A DNA stretch of 64,000 bases. Source: CAYSZB01 sp964435475 (GTDB lineage: Bacteria > Chloroflexota > Anaerolineae > Anaerolineales > Anaerolineaceae). How positions within the stretch are numbered: position 1 is the first letter of the stretch; each line of letters begins with the position of its first letter. Shown here one piece after another: positions 24,844 through 33,930 of the stretch. The stretch is from assembly GCA_964435475.1 (NCBI GenBank), contig CAYSZB010000001.1:1-64000 (forward strand), read 5' to 3'. The notes under the pieces are model-generated. The model worked only from the letters and a program-made list of their open reading frames with translations, ran no database searches and had not been told where the DNA came from. The translations under genes and the position numbers were made by a program.

Positions 24844-25793
24844 TTAAATGGCAGAGATGATCGCCTTTAAACGGGTCAATTGCTGCCTGATCTCATCCCG
24901 GTCCTCGCGGAAATACTCCAGGGTCAACCAGGCAGGTCTGACCTTTGTCAAAGCCCACTCCAGCAGGGCATAGTCTTCCTCCTGGAGGCTCTGGTGGGCA
25001 TCATACAGCCTGCCATCCCGCTCCCGTACCCCCGAAACGTGCACCTGGACCACTTTTTCCAGCGGCAACAGGTTGACATAGTCCTCTACTGCCATGCCCA
25101 GCACCTGGGCGGCAATGCGGGCATGCGAGAGGTCGAGCAGCAGGTCGCACCCGGTCTCTTCCAGGATGCGATTGATCACCATGGGATNNNNNNNNNNNNN
25201 NNNNNNNNNNNNNNNNNNNNNNNNNNNNNNNNNNNNNNNNNNNNNNNNNNNNNNNNNNNNNNNNNNNNNNNNNNNNNNNNNNNNNNNTCGAGCAGCAGGT
25301 CGCACCCGGTCTCTTCCAGGATGCGATTGATCACCATGGGATTGGTCTCCATGAGGTATTTTTTGGGGTGCAGCACAGCGATGTTTTCCAGAATAACCGG
25401 GAGGCTTTGGCTGGCTTTTAATCGCTTGACCTTCTTTATGTAGTTGCGCACCAGCATTTGCGTGGGCGGTTGTGGAAGGTAAACCTTTGCCTTCATCGCC
25501 AGCCAGGTGATCGCAAAAGGCAGGGGCACGAGGTGCACGGAGATGACCGGGGTCTGGGGGCATACCTCGAGATGACGGGCGAGTTTCTTTTGCAGAAACC
25601 ATTCCAGTCCAGCCCGCCCGGCATGCAAATGAAAGGGAAAACCCGGCAGTTGTGCCTGTGCCTGGCGGATGCGCTCAACCGGCACCTTGTCCACCACCTC
25701 GATGGCGTCAAGCGGCACCACGCCTTTTTGCACCAGGTCAACCAGCGCGTGGGACAGGTTCATTGAGATTTGGATGGGGTGTGTGCTGCTCAT
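24844..25793 (-). CDS. DUF692-like TIM-barrel protein (interrupted by a false gap)
   Basis: The N run at 25188-25287 is flanked by identical 55-base copies. Removing it and one copy gives a continuous 264-residue protein. It resembles the DUF692/MNIO TIM barrels: VISVHLVPLP, then LPVILENIAVLHP (Glu-Asn), then CDLLLDLSHARI (Asp and His), then VVQVHVSG (His), then YDAHQSL (Asp and His), then LTLEYF (Glu). These residues are the usual metal ligands of multinuclear iron oxidases that modify Cys or Asn in peptides (MbnB, TglH, ChrH). No precursor peptide or partner protein lies next to it. A xylose-isomerase-like enzyme is the main alternative. Confidence 0.72.
25188..25287. other. False assembly gap (100 N) between 55-base duplicate flanks
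   Basis: Bases 25133-25187 and 25288-25342 are identical over 55 positions. Collapsing them restores the DUF692-like frame. Confidence 0.93.
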
Positions 25794-25877
25794 GGGCTAT
25801 TCTTCCTGCCAGTTATTATACAGGTCTTTTCATAGGAGACTAATCCCGGTTCCATTTTCAACAGCCTGGGATGTGGT

Positions 25878-25906
25878 TTGACATCATTGGGGGCGAAAGG
25901 TAAAAT
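25878..25906 (+). promoter_or_regulatory. Sigma-70 promoter for the PcrA-type helicase
   Basis: A consensus TTGACA (25878-25883), 17 bp, and TAAAAT (25901-25906). The ATG at 25918 follows so closely that the leader should be about 5 bases, too short for a ribosome-binding site. Confidence 0.78.
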
Positions 25907-25917
25907 CAAGCCCACTT

Positions 25918-28116
25918 ATGGATAAAGAACTGCTTGCCCTGCTCAACCCCCAACAACAAAAAGCGGTCGTCGCACCTGAAGGCGCGGTTCTGGTTTTGGC
26001 GGGTCCCGGCTCGGGCAAGACCCGCGTTCTAACCTACCGCATCGCCTACCTGGTCGGTGGGTTGAACATCCCCCCGCATAACATCCTGGCGGTGACCTTT
26101 ACCAACAAAGCGGCGAAAGAAATGAGCGCACGGGTTGAGAAGATCATTGGCAGTCATGCCAGCGGGCTGTGGTTGGGCACTTTCCATGCCATCTGCGGGC
26201 GCATCCTGCGGCGTGAGGCTGACCTGCTGCCGGTTGATAAAAACTACGTCATTTTTGATGAAGATGACCAGCGTGCACTGATGAAGCAGGTCTTAAAAGA
26301 AGCCAATGTGGATGAGAAACTTTACCGGCCGAACTCCATCCTGGATGCCATCTCGCGTGCCAAGAATGACCTGACCAGGCCGGCGGATTATCCCATCCAG
26401 ACCTTCCGCGATGAGAAGATCCGCGATTTTTACACCCGCTATCAGCAGCTGCTGGTCAAGAACAATGCCATGGACTTTGACGACATGTTGCTCTACACGG
26501 CAGACATTTTGGAACGCTTCCCGGTGATCCGCGACAAGTATGCCCACCGCTTTGAACATATCCTGGTCGATGAGTTCCAGGATACCAACCAGGCACAATA
26601 CTATATCTTGTACCACCTGGCATCAAAACATCATAACCTGTACGTGGTCGGTGATGAAGACCAGTCGATCTACCGCTGGCGTGGTGCGGACTACCGCAAC
26701 TTGAAACGCTTTGAGAAGGACTTCCCCGGTTATTTGAAGATCCTGCTGGAACAAAATTACCGCTCTACGCAGTCCATCCTGGATGCTGCCATGGCGGTGA
26801 TCGATCAGAATGACAACCGCACCCGTAAAAAGCTCTTTACCGAAAAGAAAAAAGGGGAAAGGGTCGCCCTTTATGAGGCAATGGATGACCATGATGAGGC
26901 TGAATATGTCGTCAAAGCGATCTCCAGGGCGATGAACCTGGGCAAGTCCAAGCAAAGCGACTTTGCCATCATGTACCGTACCAACGCCCAGTCACGCCTG
27001 ATGGAAGAGGAATTCCGGCGGGCGGGTATCAATTACCGCCTGGTGGGTGCCCAGCGCTTTTATGGACGGCGTGAGGTCAAAGATGCCATTGCCTACCTGA
27101 GACTGGTGCACAACCCGCGTGACCAGGTGAGCCTGGCACGGGTCATCAACGTGCCGCCGCGCGGCATTGGCGACAAAACGGTCGAAAAACTGACGCAGTA
27201 TGCCGCCAGTGTGAATTTGACCAGCGGTGAGGTGCTTTTGGACCTTGCGCTGGGGGATAGATCTGCGCATTGGGTGCCGTTGGGCAGGGAAGGCTTGAAA
27301 CTGGCAAATTTTGGCAGACTGTTGACAACCTGGCGGGCATTGGTTGAACAGGGCAACCTGGCGGACCTGTTTGACCGCATCCTCAAGGATGTAGACTACC
27401 AGGTTTACATCAATGACCGCAGCGAAGAGGGCTTTGACCGCTGGGAGAATGTCATGGAATTGCGCCTGGTGGTCATGGAATATGAAGACCAGGGGTTGGG
27501 TGAATTTCTTGAGTCCATGGCACTGGTGGCAGACCAGGACACCCTGCCCGAAGTGATGGACGCACCGACCATGATGACCCTGCATGCCGCCAAGGGACTT
27601 GAATTTGAGCAGGTGTTCATTGTCGGGCTGGATGAAATGTTATTGCCGCATGTACGCTCGCGCGATGATGTGGAGGCCATGGCAGAGGAAAGGCGGCTAT
27701 TCTATGTGGGCATGACCCGTGCCAGGCAAAAACTGACCCTGGTCCGAGCACGCCGCCGGCGCAGCGCCTATGGCAGTTACGAAGAGACCCAACCGTCACG
27801 CTTTTTAGACGACCTGCCGGATGACCTGATCGAAGGTGGACGCCGAACCTATCGCAGCCGGCTCAGCAGCGCACCAACAGGACCTTCCAGGACGCCGCGC
27901 TGGGAAGTGCCTGCATTTCGCGTGCCGCTAAAGGATACAACCCCCAAAGAGACAAAGTATAAAAGCGGGATGCGCGTACGGCACCCGATCTATGGCAATG
28001 GCACCGTGCGTATCAGCCGCATCGAGTTGGGTGATGAGACGGTTGAGGTCAATTTTGACCGTGGTGTGCTGAAAGCCCTGGTGGCATCCCTGGCGAACCT
28101 GGAGATCCTGGGTTAG
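25918..28116 (+). CDS. pcrA: ATP-dependent 3'-5' DNA helicase, UvrD/PcrA family
   Basis: The protein has 732 residues, the usual length for PcrA/UvrD. All superfamily 1A motifs are present in order: the Q motif LNPQQQKAV, Walker A AGPGSGKTR (about residues 29-37), motif Ia FTNKAAKEM, motif II VDEFQD, motif III GDEDQSIYRWRGA, motif IV QNYRST, motif V TLHAAKGLEFEQVFIVGL and motif VI RRLFYVGMTRA. The C-terminus has a short Tudor-like segment (GMRVRHPIYGNGTV-R) that binds RNA polymerase in PcrA. It unwinds DNA in nucleotide excision and mismatch repair and removes RecA or stalled polymerase. The transcript appears almost leaderless. Confidence 0.95.
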   Translation: MDKELLALLNPQQQKAVVAPEGAVLVLAGPGSGKTRVLTYRIAYLVGGLNIPPHNILAVTFTNKAAKEMSARVEKIIGSHASGLWLGTFHAICGRILRREADLLPVDKNYVIFDEDDQRALMKQVLKEANVDEKLYRPNSILDAISRAKNDLTRPADYPIQTFRDEKIRDFYTRYQQLLVKNNAMDFDDMLLYTADILERFPVIRDKYAHRFEHILVDEFQDTNQAQYYILYHLASKHHNLYVVGDEDQSIYRWRGADYRNLKRFEKDFPGYLKILLEQNYRSTQSILDAAMAVIDQNDNRTRKKLFTEKKKGERVALYEAMDDHDEAEYVVKAISRAMNLGKSKQSDFAIMYRTNAQSRLMEEEFRRAGINYRLVGAQRFYGRREVKDAIAYLRLVHNPRDQVSLARVINVPPRGIGDKTVEKLTQYAASVNLTSGEVLLDLALGDRSAHWVPLGREGLKLANFGRLLTTWRALVEQGNLADLFDRILKDVDYQVYINDRSEEGFDRWENVMELRLVVMEYEDQGLGEFLESMALVADQDTLPEVMDAPTMMTLHAAKGLEFEQVFIVGLDEMLLPHVRSRDDVEAMAEERRLFYVGMTRARQKLTLVRARRRRSAYGSYEETQPSRFLDDLPDDLIEGGRRTYRSRLSSAPTGPSRTPRWEVPAFRVPLKDTTPKETKYKSGMRVRHPIYGNGTVRISRIELGDETVEVNFDRGVLKALVASLANLEILG

Positions 28117-28171
28117 GCAGGTATTTGAGGTTGAGCCTGATTGGGGGTAATATTAAGTCTATAGGTATCCT

Positions 28172-29683
28172 GTGAAACGCTATTTGGCCTTACTTAGTTT
28201 GCTGGTGGTAAGCCTGGCATGCAGCCTGAGCGCCCCCACGCCTGTGGCCTGGTCCGGCACACCCACTGCCGCTGCCCGGCAAGCCACTTCCACCGCCTTC
28301 AGCCTGACCCGTGCGGCAGAACTGACCGCCATGCCCACCCTGCCTGGCGCTAAAACCCCAACCCCCCAAGCCCAAACCCCGACCGCCACGCCTGTGCTGA
28401 CCCCGGATGGTCCATGGCTTGTTTTCCCGACGCATGACGGTGCCAGCCTGTTGGCTTATGACCTGGACATGGCGACCACAACGGAAATAGACCTGCCCCC
28501 GCTGGTTAATCTCAATGATCTGTCCGCAGGCTTATCACCGGATGGCAAAGTTCTACTGCTGCGTGCAGGGTCGGTTGAAAATTTAAATGAACTGGCACTC
28601 TACATGGTGACCGATCCCAACAACCCGGTCCAAAAGATCACCCCGTTGCTCTCGCTATACCTGCAGCGCCAGGTGATCAACCAGGTGGGCAAGCGCCCTG
28701 CCAGGGCGATGAAAGCGGTGTCTGAAGATGGCGGGATCGCCTGGTCAGGCAACAGCCAGCAGTATGTCTTTACAGCCGCGCTGGATTCAGACTCAAGTGA
28801 CCTGTACCTGGGAGACCTGAACAGGAGCAACCTGGAAAGACTCACCGCCAGGTATACCCATGACCTTCACCCCACCTGGTCCATAATGAATAATTGGATG
28901 ATTTTTGAGGAGTCGGATATAGACCGGGAGGATGGTACCTGGAACCTGACCGCTGTTTCGGCCTTTCGCATCCCCCGCTTTGATGAAACCCGTTTTCTTT
29001 ACCTGCCGCCAGCCGCCAGTTCACAGGAATCGTTCATTGGCTGGGCAAATGCGGTCAGCCTCATCAGCTATAGTTGTGATCTGCAATCCTGCAGCAATCT
29101 CAGGCAGGCGGACCTTGAAAATGTGGCAGTTAAAACCATATACCAGGGACATTTCAAGGAAGCAGTGTACGGCAAAGATTCTGATGCCCTGGCAATGATC
29201 GTTGATGCATACTCAGCGAGCCTGGATGGCAAAAGTGCCGGTGTATACCTCATGGCCAGTGGCAGCAGCACCTTCAGCCAGGTTCTGGCAGGTGATTTAA
29301 CGAACCTGCAGTGGAGTAGTGTGGGGAAGATGTTCCTGGTCAGCGGCAGGATGGGTGTGATGGGCATCAGGCCGGGCACCTCGAGCATCACCCTGGCAAA
29401 GGAAGACAATGCGGCATTTTCACCCAGTGGTTCCTGGCTGGTGGGATGGAGTTCGCAGGAGGAACATCCCGGCATCAGGCTCTATTCAGCCACCGGCAGC
29501 CTGCTGCAGACGATCAGCACTGAATCGGTCAGGCATGTGACCTGGCAGGCGGACTCGAAAGGGTTCTTTATGGCCACCGATTCGGGACTATACCAGGTTT
29601 TGTTCCCCGACCTGAAACCCCATTTGATCACGGATGACATTTACCTGGGTGATGATTTGCAAACGGTTTGGCTCAGGCCATGA
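28172..29683 (+). CDS. Lipoprotein with Thr/Pro-rich linker and beta-propeller-like repeats
   Basis: The GTG at 28172 begins a signal peptide with the lipobox VSLAC-S; only a weak AGGT precedes it. The protein has 503 residues. Residues about 22-75 are rich in Thr, Ala and Pro (TPTPQAQTPTATP). The remainder carries WD40/TolB-type blade signatures such as AGLSPDGKVLLL, GIAWSGNSQQYVFTA, AAFSPSGSWLVGW and HVTWQADSKGFFMA. It is likely anchored to the outer face of the membrane as a binding scaffold. The ligand is unknown. It starts 55 bases after pcrA. Confidence 0.78.
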   Translation: MKRYLALLSLLVVSLACSLSAPTPVAWSGTPTAAARQATSTAFSLTRAAELTAMPTLPGAKTPTPQAQTPTATPVLTPDGPWLVFPTHDGASLLAYDLDMATTTEIDLPPLVNLNDLSAGLSPDGKVLLLRAGSVENLNELALYMVTDPNNPVQKITPLLSLYLQRQVINQVGKRPARAMKAVSEDGGIAWSGNSQQYVFTAALDSDSSDLYLGDLNRSNLERLTARYTHDLHPTWSIMNNWMIFEESDIDREDGTWNLTAVSAFRIPRFDETRFLYLPPAASSQESFIGWANAVSLISYSCDLQSCSNLRQADLENVAVKTIYQGHFKEAVYGKDSDALAMIVDAYSASLDGKSAGVYLMASGSSTFSQVLAGDLTNLQWSSVGKMFLVSGRMGVMGIRPGTSSITLAKEDNAAFSPSGSWLVGWSSQEEHPGIRLYSATGSLLQTISTESVRHVTWQADSKGFFMATDSGLYQVLFPDLKPHLITDDIYLGDDLQTVWLRP

Positions 29684-29728
29684 TCGGTGCGTGTTGTATA
29701 ATCTAGACAGATCGAAAAGAGGTGAAAT

Positions 29729-30415
29729 ATGTCACTGGAATTTACCTGGTTTGGGCATGCCACATTAAGCTTAAAAACGGCCGGTTTTAACATTCTGGTC
29801 GACCCATGGTTCACGGATAACCCGGCAGTCAAGATTGAAACCAGCCAGGTTCCCGCTGATTACATCCTGGTGACCCATGGGCATGGCGACCACCTGGGCG
29901 ATACCCTGGAGATCGCCAGGCACTGCAATGCTACAGTGATCAGCAATGCCGAGATCAGCGGTTGGCTGCGCAAGCAGGGCATTAAATCCCATGCCCAACA
30001 CATTGGCGGAGGGTACCAACATCCATTTGGCTATCTAAAGCTGACCATGGCACTGCATGGTTCGGGGCTGCCGGATGGCAGTTATGGCGGCAACCCAACC
30101 GGGCTGCTGTTGACCACCAATGATGGGCTGAAGGTCTACATGGCAGGCGATACCGGCCTGTTTGGTGATATGCGCCTGATCGGTGAAGAAGGGATCGACC
30201 TGGCGGTGATCCCGATCGGCGATAATTACACCATGGGTCCGGCGGATGCCTTGCGGGCGGTCAAGCTGCTTACCCCCCGACTGGTCGTCCCGATCCACTA
30301 CAACACCTTTGATCTGATCAAACAGGATCCTGTGGCGTGGGCTGAGCGGGTTAAAGCCGAAACGAGTGCGACACCGCTCGTTTTGAAGCCTGGCGAAAGT
30401 TACACACTCGCATAG
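29729..30415 (+). CDS. UPF0173 metal-dependent hydrolase (MBL fold)
   Basis: The protein has 228 residues, the family's usual size. It carries the metallo-beta-lactamase signature VTHGHGDHLGD (HxHxDH, about residues 50-60), the upstream LVDPWFTDNP, the third-metal-site segment YMAGDTGLFGDM, and the C-terminal VPIHYNTF. Members bind two metal ions; related proteins act on lactone or phosphodiester substrates, but this subgroup has no assigned substrate. AAGAGGTGA precedes the ATG, with TATAAT at 29697-29702. The next gene follows after 14 bases. Confidence 0.88.
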   Translation: MSLEFTWFGHATLSLKTAGFNILVDPWFTDNPAVKIETSQVPADYILVTHGHGDHLGDTLEIARHCNATVISNAEISGWLRKQGIKSHAQHIGGGYQHPFGYLKLTMALHGSGLPDGSYGGNPTGLLLTTNDGLKVYMAGDTGLFGDMRLIGEEGIDLAVIPIGDNYTMGPADALRAVKLLTPRLVVPIHYNTFDLIKQDPVAWAERVKAETSATPLVLKPGESYTLA

Positions 30416-30429
30416 CCCCCGGGGTTGAT

Positions 30430-31056
30430 ATGGCACCTGACAGCATAAACCAACTACCTGAAATTGATCCTTCCCGCGTTCCGCCCGGACAACTTTTAAC
30501 CAAACGTTTTCCTGTTCTGCATTACGGGCAAGTCCCGCCATTTAACCCGTCACTATGGGATTTCAGGGTGTGGGGGGAGGTGGAAGAGATGCTGGTTTTG
30601 AGTTGGGACCAGTTCCTGGAACTGCCGCGGGTCAGCATACAGATGGACCTGCACTGTGTCACCACCTGGAGTAAACTGGATACCCTTTGGGAGGGGGTCA
30701 GGGTGCGTACGCTGGTTGAGCAGGGTCTAATAAAGATCAAACCAACAGCCCATTATGTCATTCAGCATGCCGCCTTTGGTTACACCGCCAACCTCCCCCT
30801 TGATATTGTCATGGCAGACAATTTCTTGCTGGCAACCCATTTTGATGGCAAATTGCTCACCCCGGAACATGGCGCACCCCTGCGCGGGGTGATCGGTGCC
30901 ATTCCCGGCAGGACAGACCTGAAGGATGTCTACTTCTGGAAGGGTGCCAAATGGCTGCGCGGTTTGGAGTTCGCGGTGAACGACCGACCCGGTTTTTGGG
31001 AACGCGCCGGCTACCACAATGAAGGGGATGTCTGGAAAGAGCAGCGGGTGGCTTAG
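30430..31056 (+). CDS. Sulfite oxidase-like molybdopterin oxidoreductase
   Basis: The protein has 208 residues and only the molybdopterin-binding domain. The fold signature is clear: GEVEEMLVLSWDQFLELPR, then the molybdenum-ligand Cys in DLHCVTTWS, then HYVIQHAAFGYTANLPLDIV, LLTPEHGAPLRGVIG and the closing KGAKWLRGLEF. It has no signal peptide or Tat motif and lacks a haem or dimerisation domain, so it resembles the short cytoplasmic YedY/YuiH-like group rather than full sulfite oxidase. Substrate is unknown. It is probably co-transcribed with the upstream hydrolase. Confidence 0.87.
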   Translation: MAPDSINQLPEIDPSRVPPGQLLTKRFPVLHYGQVPPFNPSLWDFRVWGEVEEMLVLSWDQFLELPRVSIQMDLHCVTTWSKLDTLWEGVRVRTLVEQGLIKIKPTAHYVIQHAAFGYTANLPLDIVMADNFLLATHFDGKLLTPEHGAPLRGVIGAIPGRTDLKDVYFWKGAKWLRGLEFAVNDRPGFWERAGYHNEGDVWKEQRVA

Positions 31057-31059
31057 GTT

Positions 31060-31881
31060 TTAGCCTGAGTTTTTCCGCGAGCGCAGCATAAATATCCCCA
31101 GCCCGATCCCGCCCACCAGGAACAGACCACCTGCCACCCCAAGCAGCACGGAACGACCCCCACCCGCTGCAGCTTCTTCAGCCGGCAGGTTGGACGCCGT
31201 CTGTGCGCCAAAATCAATGGTAATGTCATCCCCGGGGTTCACCGTCAGGGCGAAATTGGTCGTGGTGGTGGCGTTATAGCCATCCGGGATGGCGACGCTG
31301 ACATTGTATTCACCTTCCGGGACCTCTTCAAAACACAGAGGTTCTACTGTGTCATCCAGGTCGGGATTGCCCCCAGGTGTTGTGCCATCCAGGGAAATCG
31401 TGCCCAGGCGGTTGTTGATGTTCACCGCACCACCGGCAAGGAAAGACTCGTCTTCGGTGCGCATGCCGGTGCCATCCAGGTCATCAAACAGCACGATACA
31501 GACATTGCCAAAGCCCGGTGCCGGGGTGGGTAAGGGCGTGACTTCTGTTTCTACCGGTGCAACGGTGGTTTCTGTTTCCTGGGGCGGTTCAACAATGCCC
31601 AGCACCAGTTTGTCTCCCGGGTAGATGGTACAGGCTTCATCCAGGCTGTTCAACGAGATGATCGTTGCAATATCCACCCCGGTCAGCAGGAAAATGCGTG
31701 TGCAGTTGTCACCTTCCTGGACGGTGTACAGGATCCGACCATCTGCGCCGGGGGTGGGGGTTTGATAGGTGGACTGGGCATTGGCAGAATATGCAGTTAT
31801 TCCAGGAAAAAGCATATATCCCACGACCAGCAGGATCGCCAGGCTTAAAATGCTCCACAGAGCGAAAATTCGTTTATTCAT
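31060..31881 (-). CDS. LysM surface protein with SdrD-B-like domain and C-terminal membrane anchor
   Basis: The protein has 273 residues. A signal anchor (about 8-32) is followed by a LysM module (about 50-95: YTVQEGDNCTRIFLLTGVD, then LNSLDEACTIYPGDKLVL), which binds peptidoglycan-type glycans. A Thr/Pro/Glu linker leads to a beta-sandwich (about 125-230) like the SdrD B or carboxypeptidase-regulatory fold (NVCIVLFDDLDGTG, then EVPEGEYNVSVAIPDGY). The C-terminus has a single transmembrane helix (RSVLLGVAGGLFLVGGIGLGIF) and a short basic tail RSRKNSG; there is no LPXTG. It probably sits on the outside, bridging membrane and wall. Convergent with the oxidoreductase gene, with 3 bases between. 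Confidence 0.82.
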   Translation of the reverse strand: MNKRIFALWSILSLAILLVVGYMLFPGITAYSANAQSTYQTPTPGADGRILYTVQEGDNCTRIFLLTGVDIATIISLNSLDEACTIYPGDKLVLGIVEPPQETETTVAPVETEVTPLPTPAPGFGNVCIVLFDDLDGTGMRTEDESFLAGGAVNINNRLGTISLDGTTPGGNPDLDDTVEPLCFEEVPEGEYNVSVAIPDGYNATTTTNFALTVNPGDDITIDFGAQTASNLPAEEAAAGGGRSVLLGVAGGLFLVGGIGLGIFMLRSRKNSG

Positions 31882-32008
31882 GATATTCCTCTTTTTTGGT
31901 TCAATTCATCAATTCCTGATAATTCCAAGCAGGCAAATAAAAGAGTCAAACCTCATTTTAGCAGGTTTTTTTCGAATTCGTCATACCTTTTCTAACTATT
32001 CCGGTTTG

Positions 32009-32037
32009 TTGTTCAACACATTTATTACCTTTATAAT
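32009..32037 (+). promoter_or_regulatory. Promoter giving a leaderless lipoprotein transcript
   Basis: TTGTTC (32009-32014), 17 bp, TATAAT (32032-32037). The ATG at 32044 lies exactly where transcription should begin, and no ribosome-binding site exists. Confidence 0.65.
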
Positions 32038-32043
32038 TGATTC

Positions 32044-32847
32044 ATGCAATTGGGACGCTTGACATTTGCTTTAAGATCAGTACTGTTGATAATTTCCTTT
32101 TTTTTGCTGACCGCTTGCATGCAGCCGGTTGTCCAGGATGTGCCTACCCCGCAGATAACTGAGATGCCAAAAACTGAGGAACCGACACCGACCATTAATT
32201 GGTTTCCAGCAACCGCCACACCCACCGCGCTGCAAACCATTCAGCCAACACCGACCAGCGTGGCTTTTAATCCGCAGCAATACCTGGGTTCCAATCTCAT
32301 CGAGGATGATTTTTCTGATACGGCCAGGTGGGAGATCGGCAAAACGGCCTCCGGGAACGTGGTTTACGGGGATGGGCGGCTTTCCTTGGCTGTTGCTGGT
32401 AATAAAAGCAGCCTAACCAGCCTCAGTCCGTATACCCTTCCGGCGGATTTTTATCTTGAAATGACCGCTAATGTTTCGCTGTGCCAGTATGGCGACCAGT
32501 ATGGCATCCTTTTCTGGTATCTTTCCAGCGGGGATACCTACCGCCTGTCGCTGACCTGTGACGGGCGCCTGCGGCTGGAACTGGTCTCAGGCTACAGCGG
32601 GGCAGTTCTTCAGGATTGGACCTATGCCCGGAAGATGATCCCCGGTGCACCAGCCGAGCAAAAAATCGGCTTGTGGGCGAAAGTCGGCGAGATCCGGGTC
32701 TTTGTCAACGGCGCCGAGCAATTTAAGCTAAAAACGAGCCGGGATCGTACGGGTGGTTTGGGCGTTTTTGCCCGCGCTGCGGGTGAGACCGCTATGACAG
32801 TCAGTTTTTCTGACCTTGCAGTCTACCAAATTGAGAATGAGCCATAA
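32044..32847 (+). CDS. Lipoprotein with concanavalin-like beta-sandwich domain
   Basis: The protein has 267 residues. The signal helix ends in the lipobox FLLTAC-M. Residues about 28-80 form a Pro/Thr-rich linker. The remaining 185 residues resemble a laminin-G/concanavalin-like domain of the DUF1080 type: LIEDDFSDTARWEIG, then FYLEMTANVSLCQYGDQYGILFWY, then YRLSLTCDGRLRLELVSG, then VGEIRVFVNGAEQF and GLGVFARAAGETAMTVSFSDLAVY. Such domains often bind sugars, but no catalytic residues can be assigned. The start codon coincides with the predicted transcription start. Confidence 0.78.
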   Translation: MQLGRLTFALRSVLLIISFFLLTACMQPVVQDVPTPQITEMPKTEEPTPTINWFPATATPTALQTIQPTPTSVAFNPQQYLGSNLIEDDFSDTARWEIGKTASGNVVYGDGRLSLAVAGNKSSLTSLSPYTLPADFYLEMTANVSLCQYGDQYGILFWYLSSGDTYRLSLTCDGRLRLELVSGYSGAVLQDWTYARKMIPGAPAEQKIGLWAKVGEIRVFVNGAEQFKLKTSRDRTGGLGVFARAAGETAMTVSFSDLAVYQIENEP

Positions 32848-32865
32848 AACCTGTCATGAAACGGA

Positions 32866-32871
32866 TATAAT
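32866..32871 (+). promoter_or_regulatory. -10 box upstream of the nucleotidyltransferase gene
   Basis: TATAAT places the transcription start near 32878. This leaves about 39 bases and an AGGAG before the ATG at 32917, supporting that start over the ATG at 32887. Confidence 0.45.
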
Positions 32872-32916
32872 CACCTAAGACGAACAATGACAGGCGGAAG
32901 AGGAGAGAATTGGCAC

Positions 32917-33930
32917 ATGTCTGAACCGATCAAGATCATCATCCCCATGGCAGGTTATGGCTCACGGATGAGACCACACACCTGGAGCAAGCCCAAACCT
33001 CTCATTCCCCTGGCCGGAAAGCGTGTTTTGGACCATCTGTTGGCTATGTTCAACACCCTGCCGGAGGTTGAACAGGCACACTTTGTGTTTATCCTGAGTC
33101 CCAACCAGGGTGACCTGATCCAGAAGTATATGGCAAAGCGCTATCCGCATTGCAAGGTGGATTATGTGATCCAGCAGGAAATGCGCGGTCAATCCGATGC
33201 CCTCTCGCAGGCACGCGCTTACCTCAAGGGGCGCATGATCATGGTTTTTTCCGATACACTGATCGAAAGTTCACTGGAGTTCATGGCAAATGACCGATCA
33301 GAGGCGATCGCCTGGGTCAAGGCGGTGCCCGACCCACGCCGCTTTGGGGTGGCGGAGGTAAATGCCGGGCGCTGGGTGACACGCCTGATCGAAAAACCAA
33401 AGGAGGTTGATAATAATTTGGCAGTAGTCGGCTTTTATTATTTCAAAGAGGCCGAAAAACTGCTGACCGCGATCGAAGAACAGATCAGGCGCAATGAAGC
33501 GCTCAAGGGCGAATTCTATCTCACCGGGGCGATCAACATCCTGCTTGAAATGGGGGTTAAAATGCGCATTGAGAACGTGAACCACTGGTTGGATGCCGGC
33601 ACACCGGATGCCCTGTTGGAAACCAACCGCTTCTTCCTGGAGCATGGCAGGCAAAGTGAGGTGCGTGAGAATGACATGGAAGATGTGATCATTCGCCCGC
33701 CGGTTTCCATCCATCCCTCAGCGCGCATCAGTGTTTCGACCATTGGACCGCATGTGTCGGTGGGCGAGGGTACCATCATTGAAGGCAGCGAGATCCGGGA
33801 TACGATCATTGGCGATAACAACCACATTACCGACAGCCATCTGAGCGCCTCCATTATCGGTGACATGGTGGAGATCAGCGGTTTGAGCGGGAAGTTCAAC
33901 CTGGGGGATAATTCCACGGCAGTCCAATGA
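32917..33930 (+). CDS. Sugar-phosphate nucleotidyltransferase with left-handed beta-helix tail
   Basis: The protein has 337 residues from the chosen start. The N-terminal Rossmann-like domain has the pyrophosphorylase signature IIIPMAGYGSRMRPHTWSKPKP with the catalytic Arg and the KPKPL lysines, then FSDTLIE, IEKPKEV and GEFYLTGAINILLE, then the sugar-binding DAGTPDALLETN. The C-terminal 70 residues contain hexapeptide-like repeats (SIHPSARIS, VGEGTIIEGSEI, TIIGDNNHI). It makes an NDP-sugar from a sugar-1-phosphate; glucose-1-phosphate is likely but not provable. The downstream small gene overlaps by 4 bases (ATGA). Confidence 0.88.
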   Translation: MSEPIKIIIPMAGYGSRMRPHTWSKPKPLIPLAGKRVLDHLLAMFNTLPEVEQAHFVFILSPNQGDLIQKYMAKRYPHCKVDYVIQQEMRGQSDALSQARAYLKGRMIMVFSDTLIESSLEFMANDRSEAIAWVKAVPDPRRFGVAEVNAGRWVTRLIEKPKEVDNNLAVVGFYYFKEAEKLLTAIEEQIRRNEALKGEFYLTGAINILLEMGVKMRIENVNHWLDAGTPDALLETNRFFLEHGRQSEVRENDMEDVIIRPPVSIHPSARISVSTIGPHVSVGEGTIIEGSEIRDTIIGDNNHITDSHLSASIIGDMVEISGLSGKFNLGDNSTAVQ

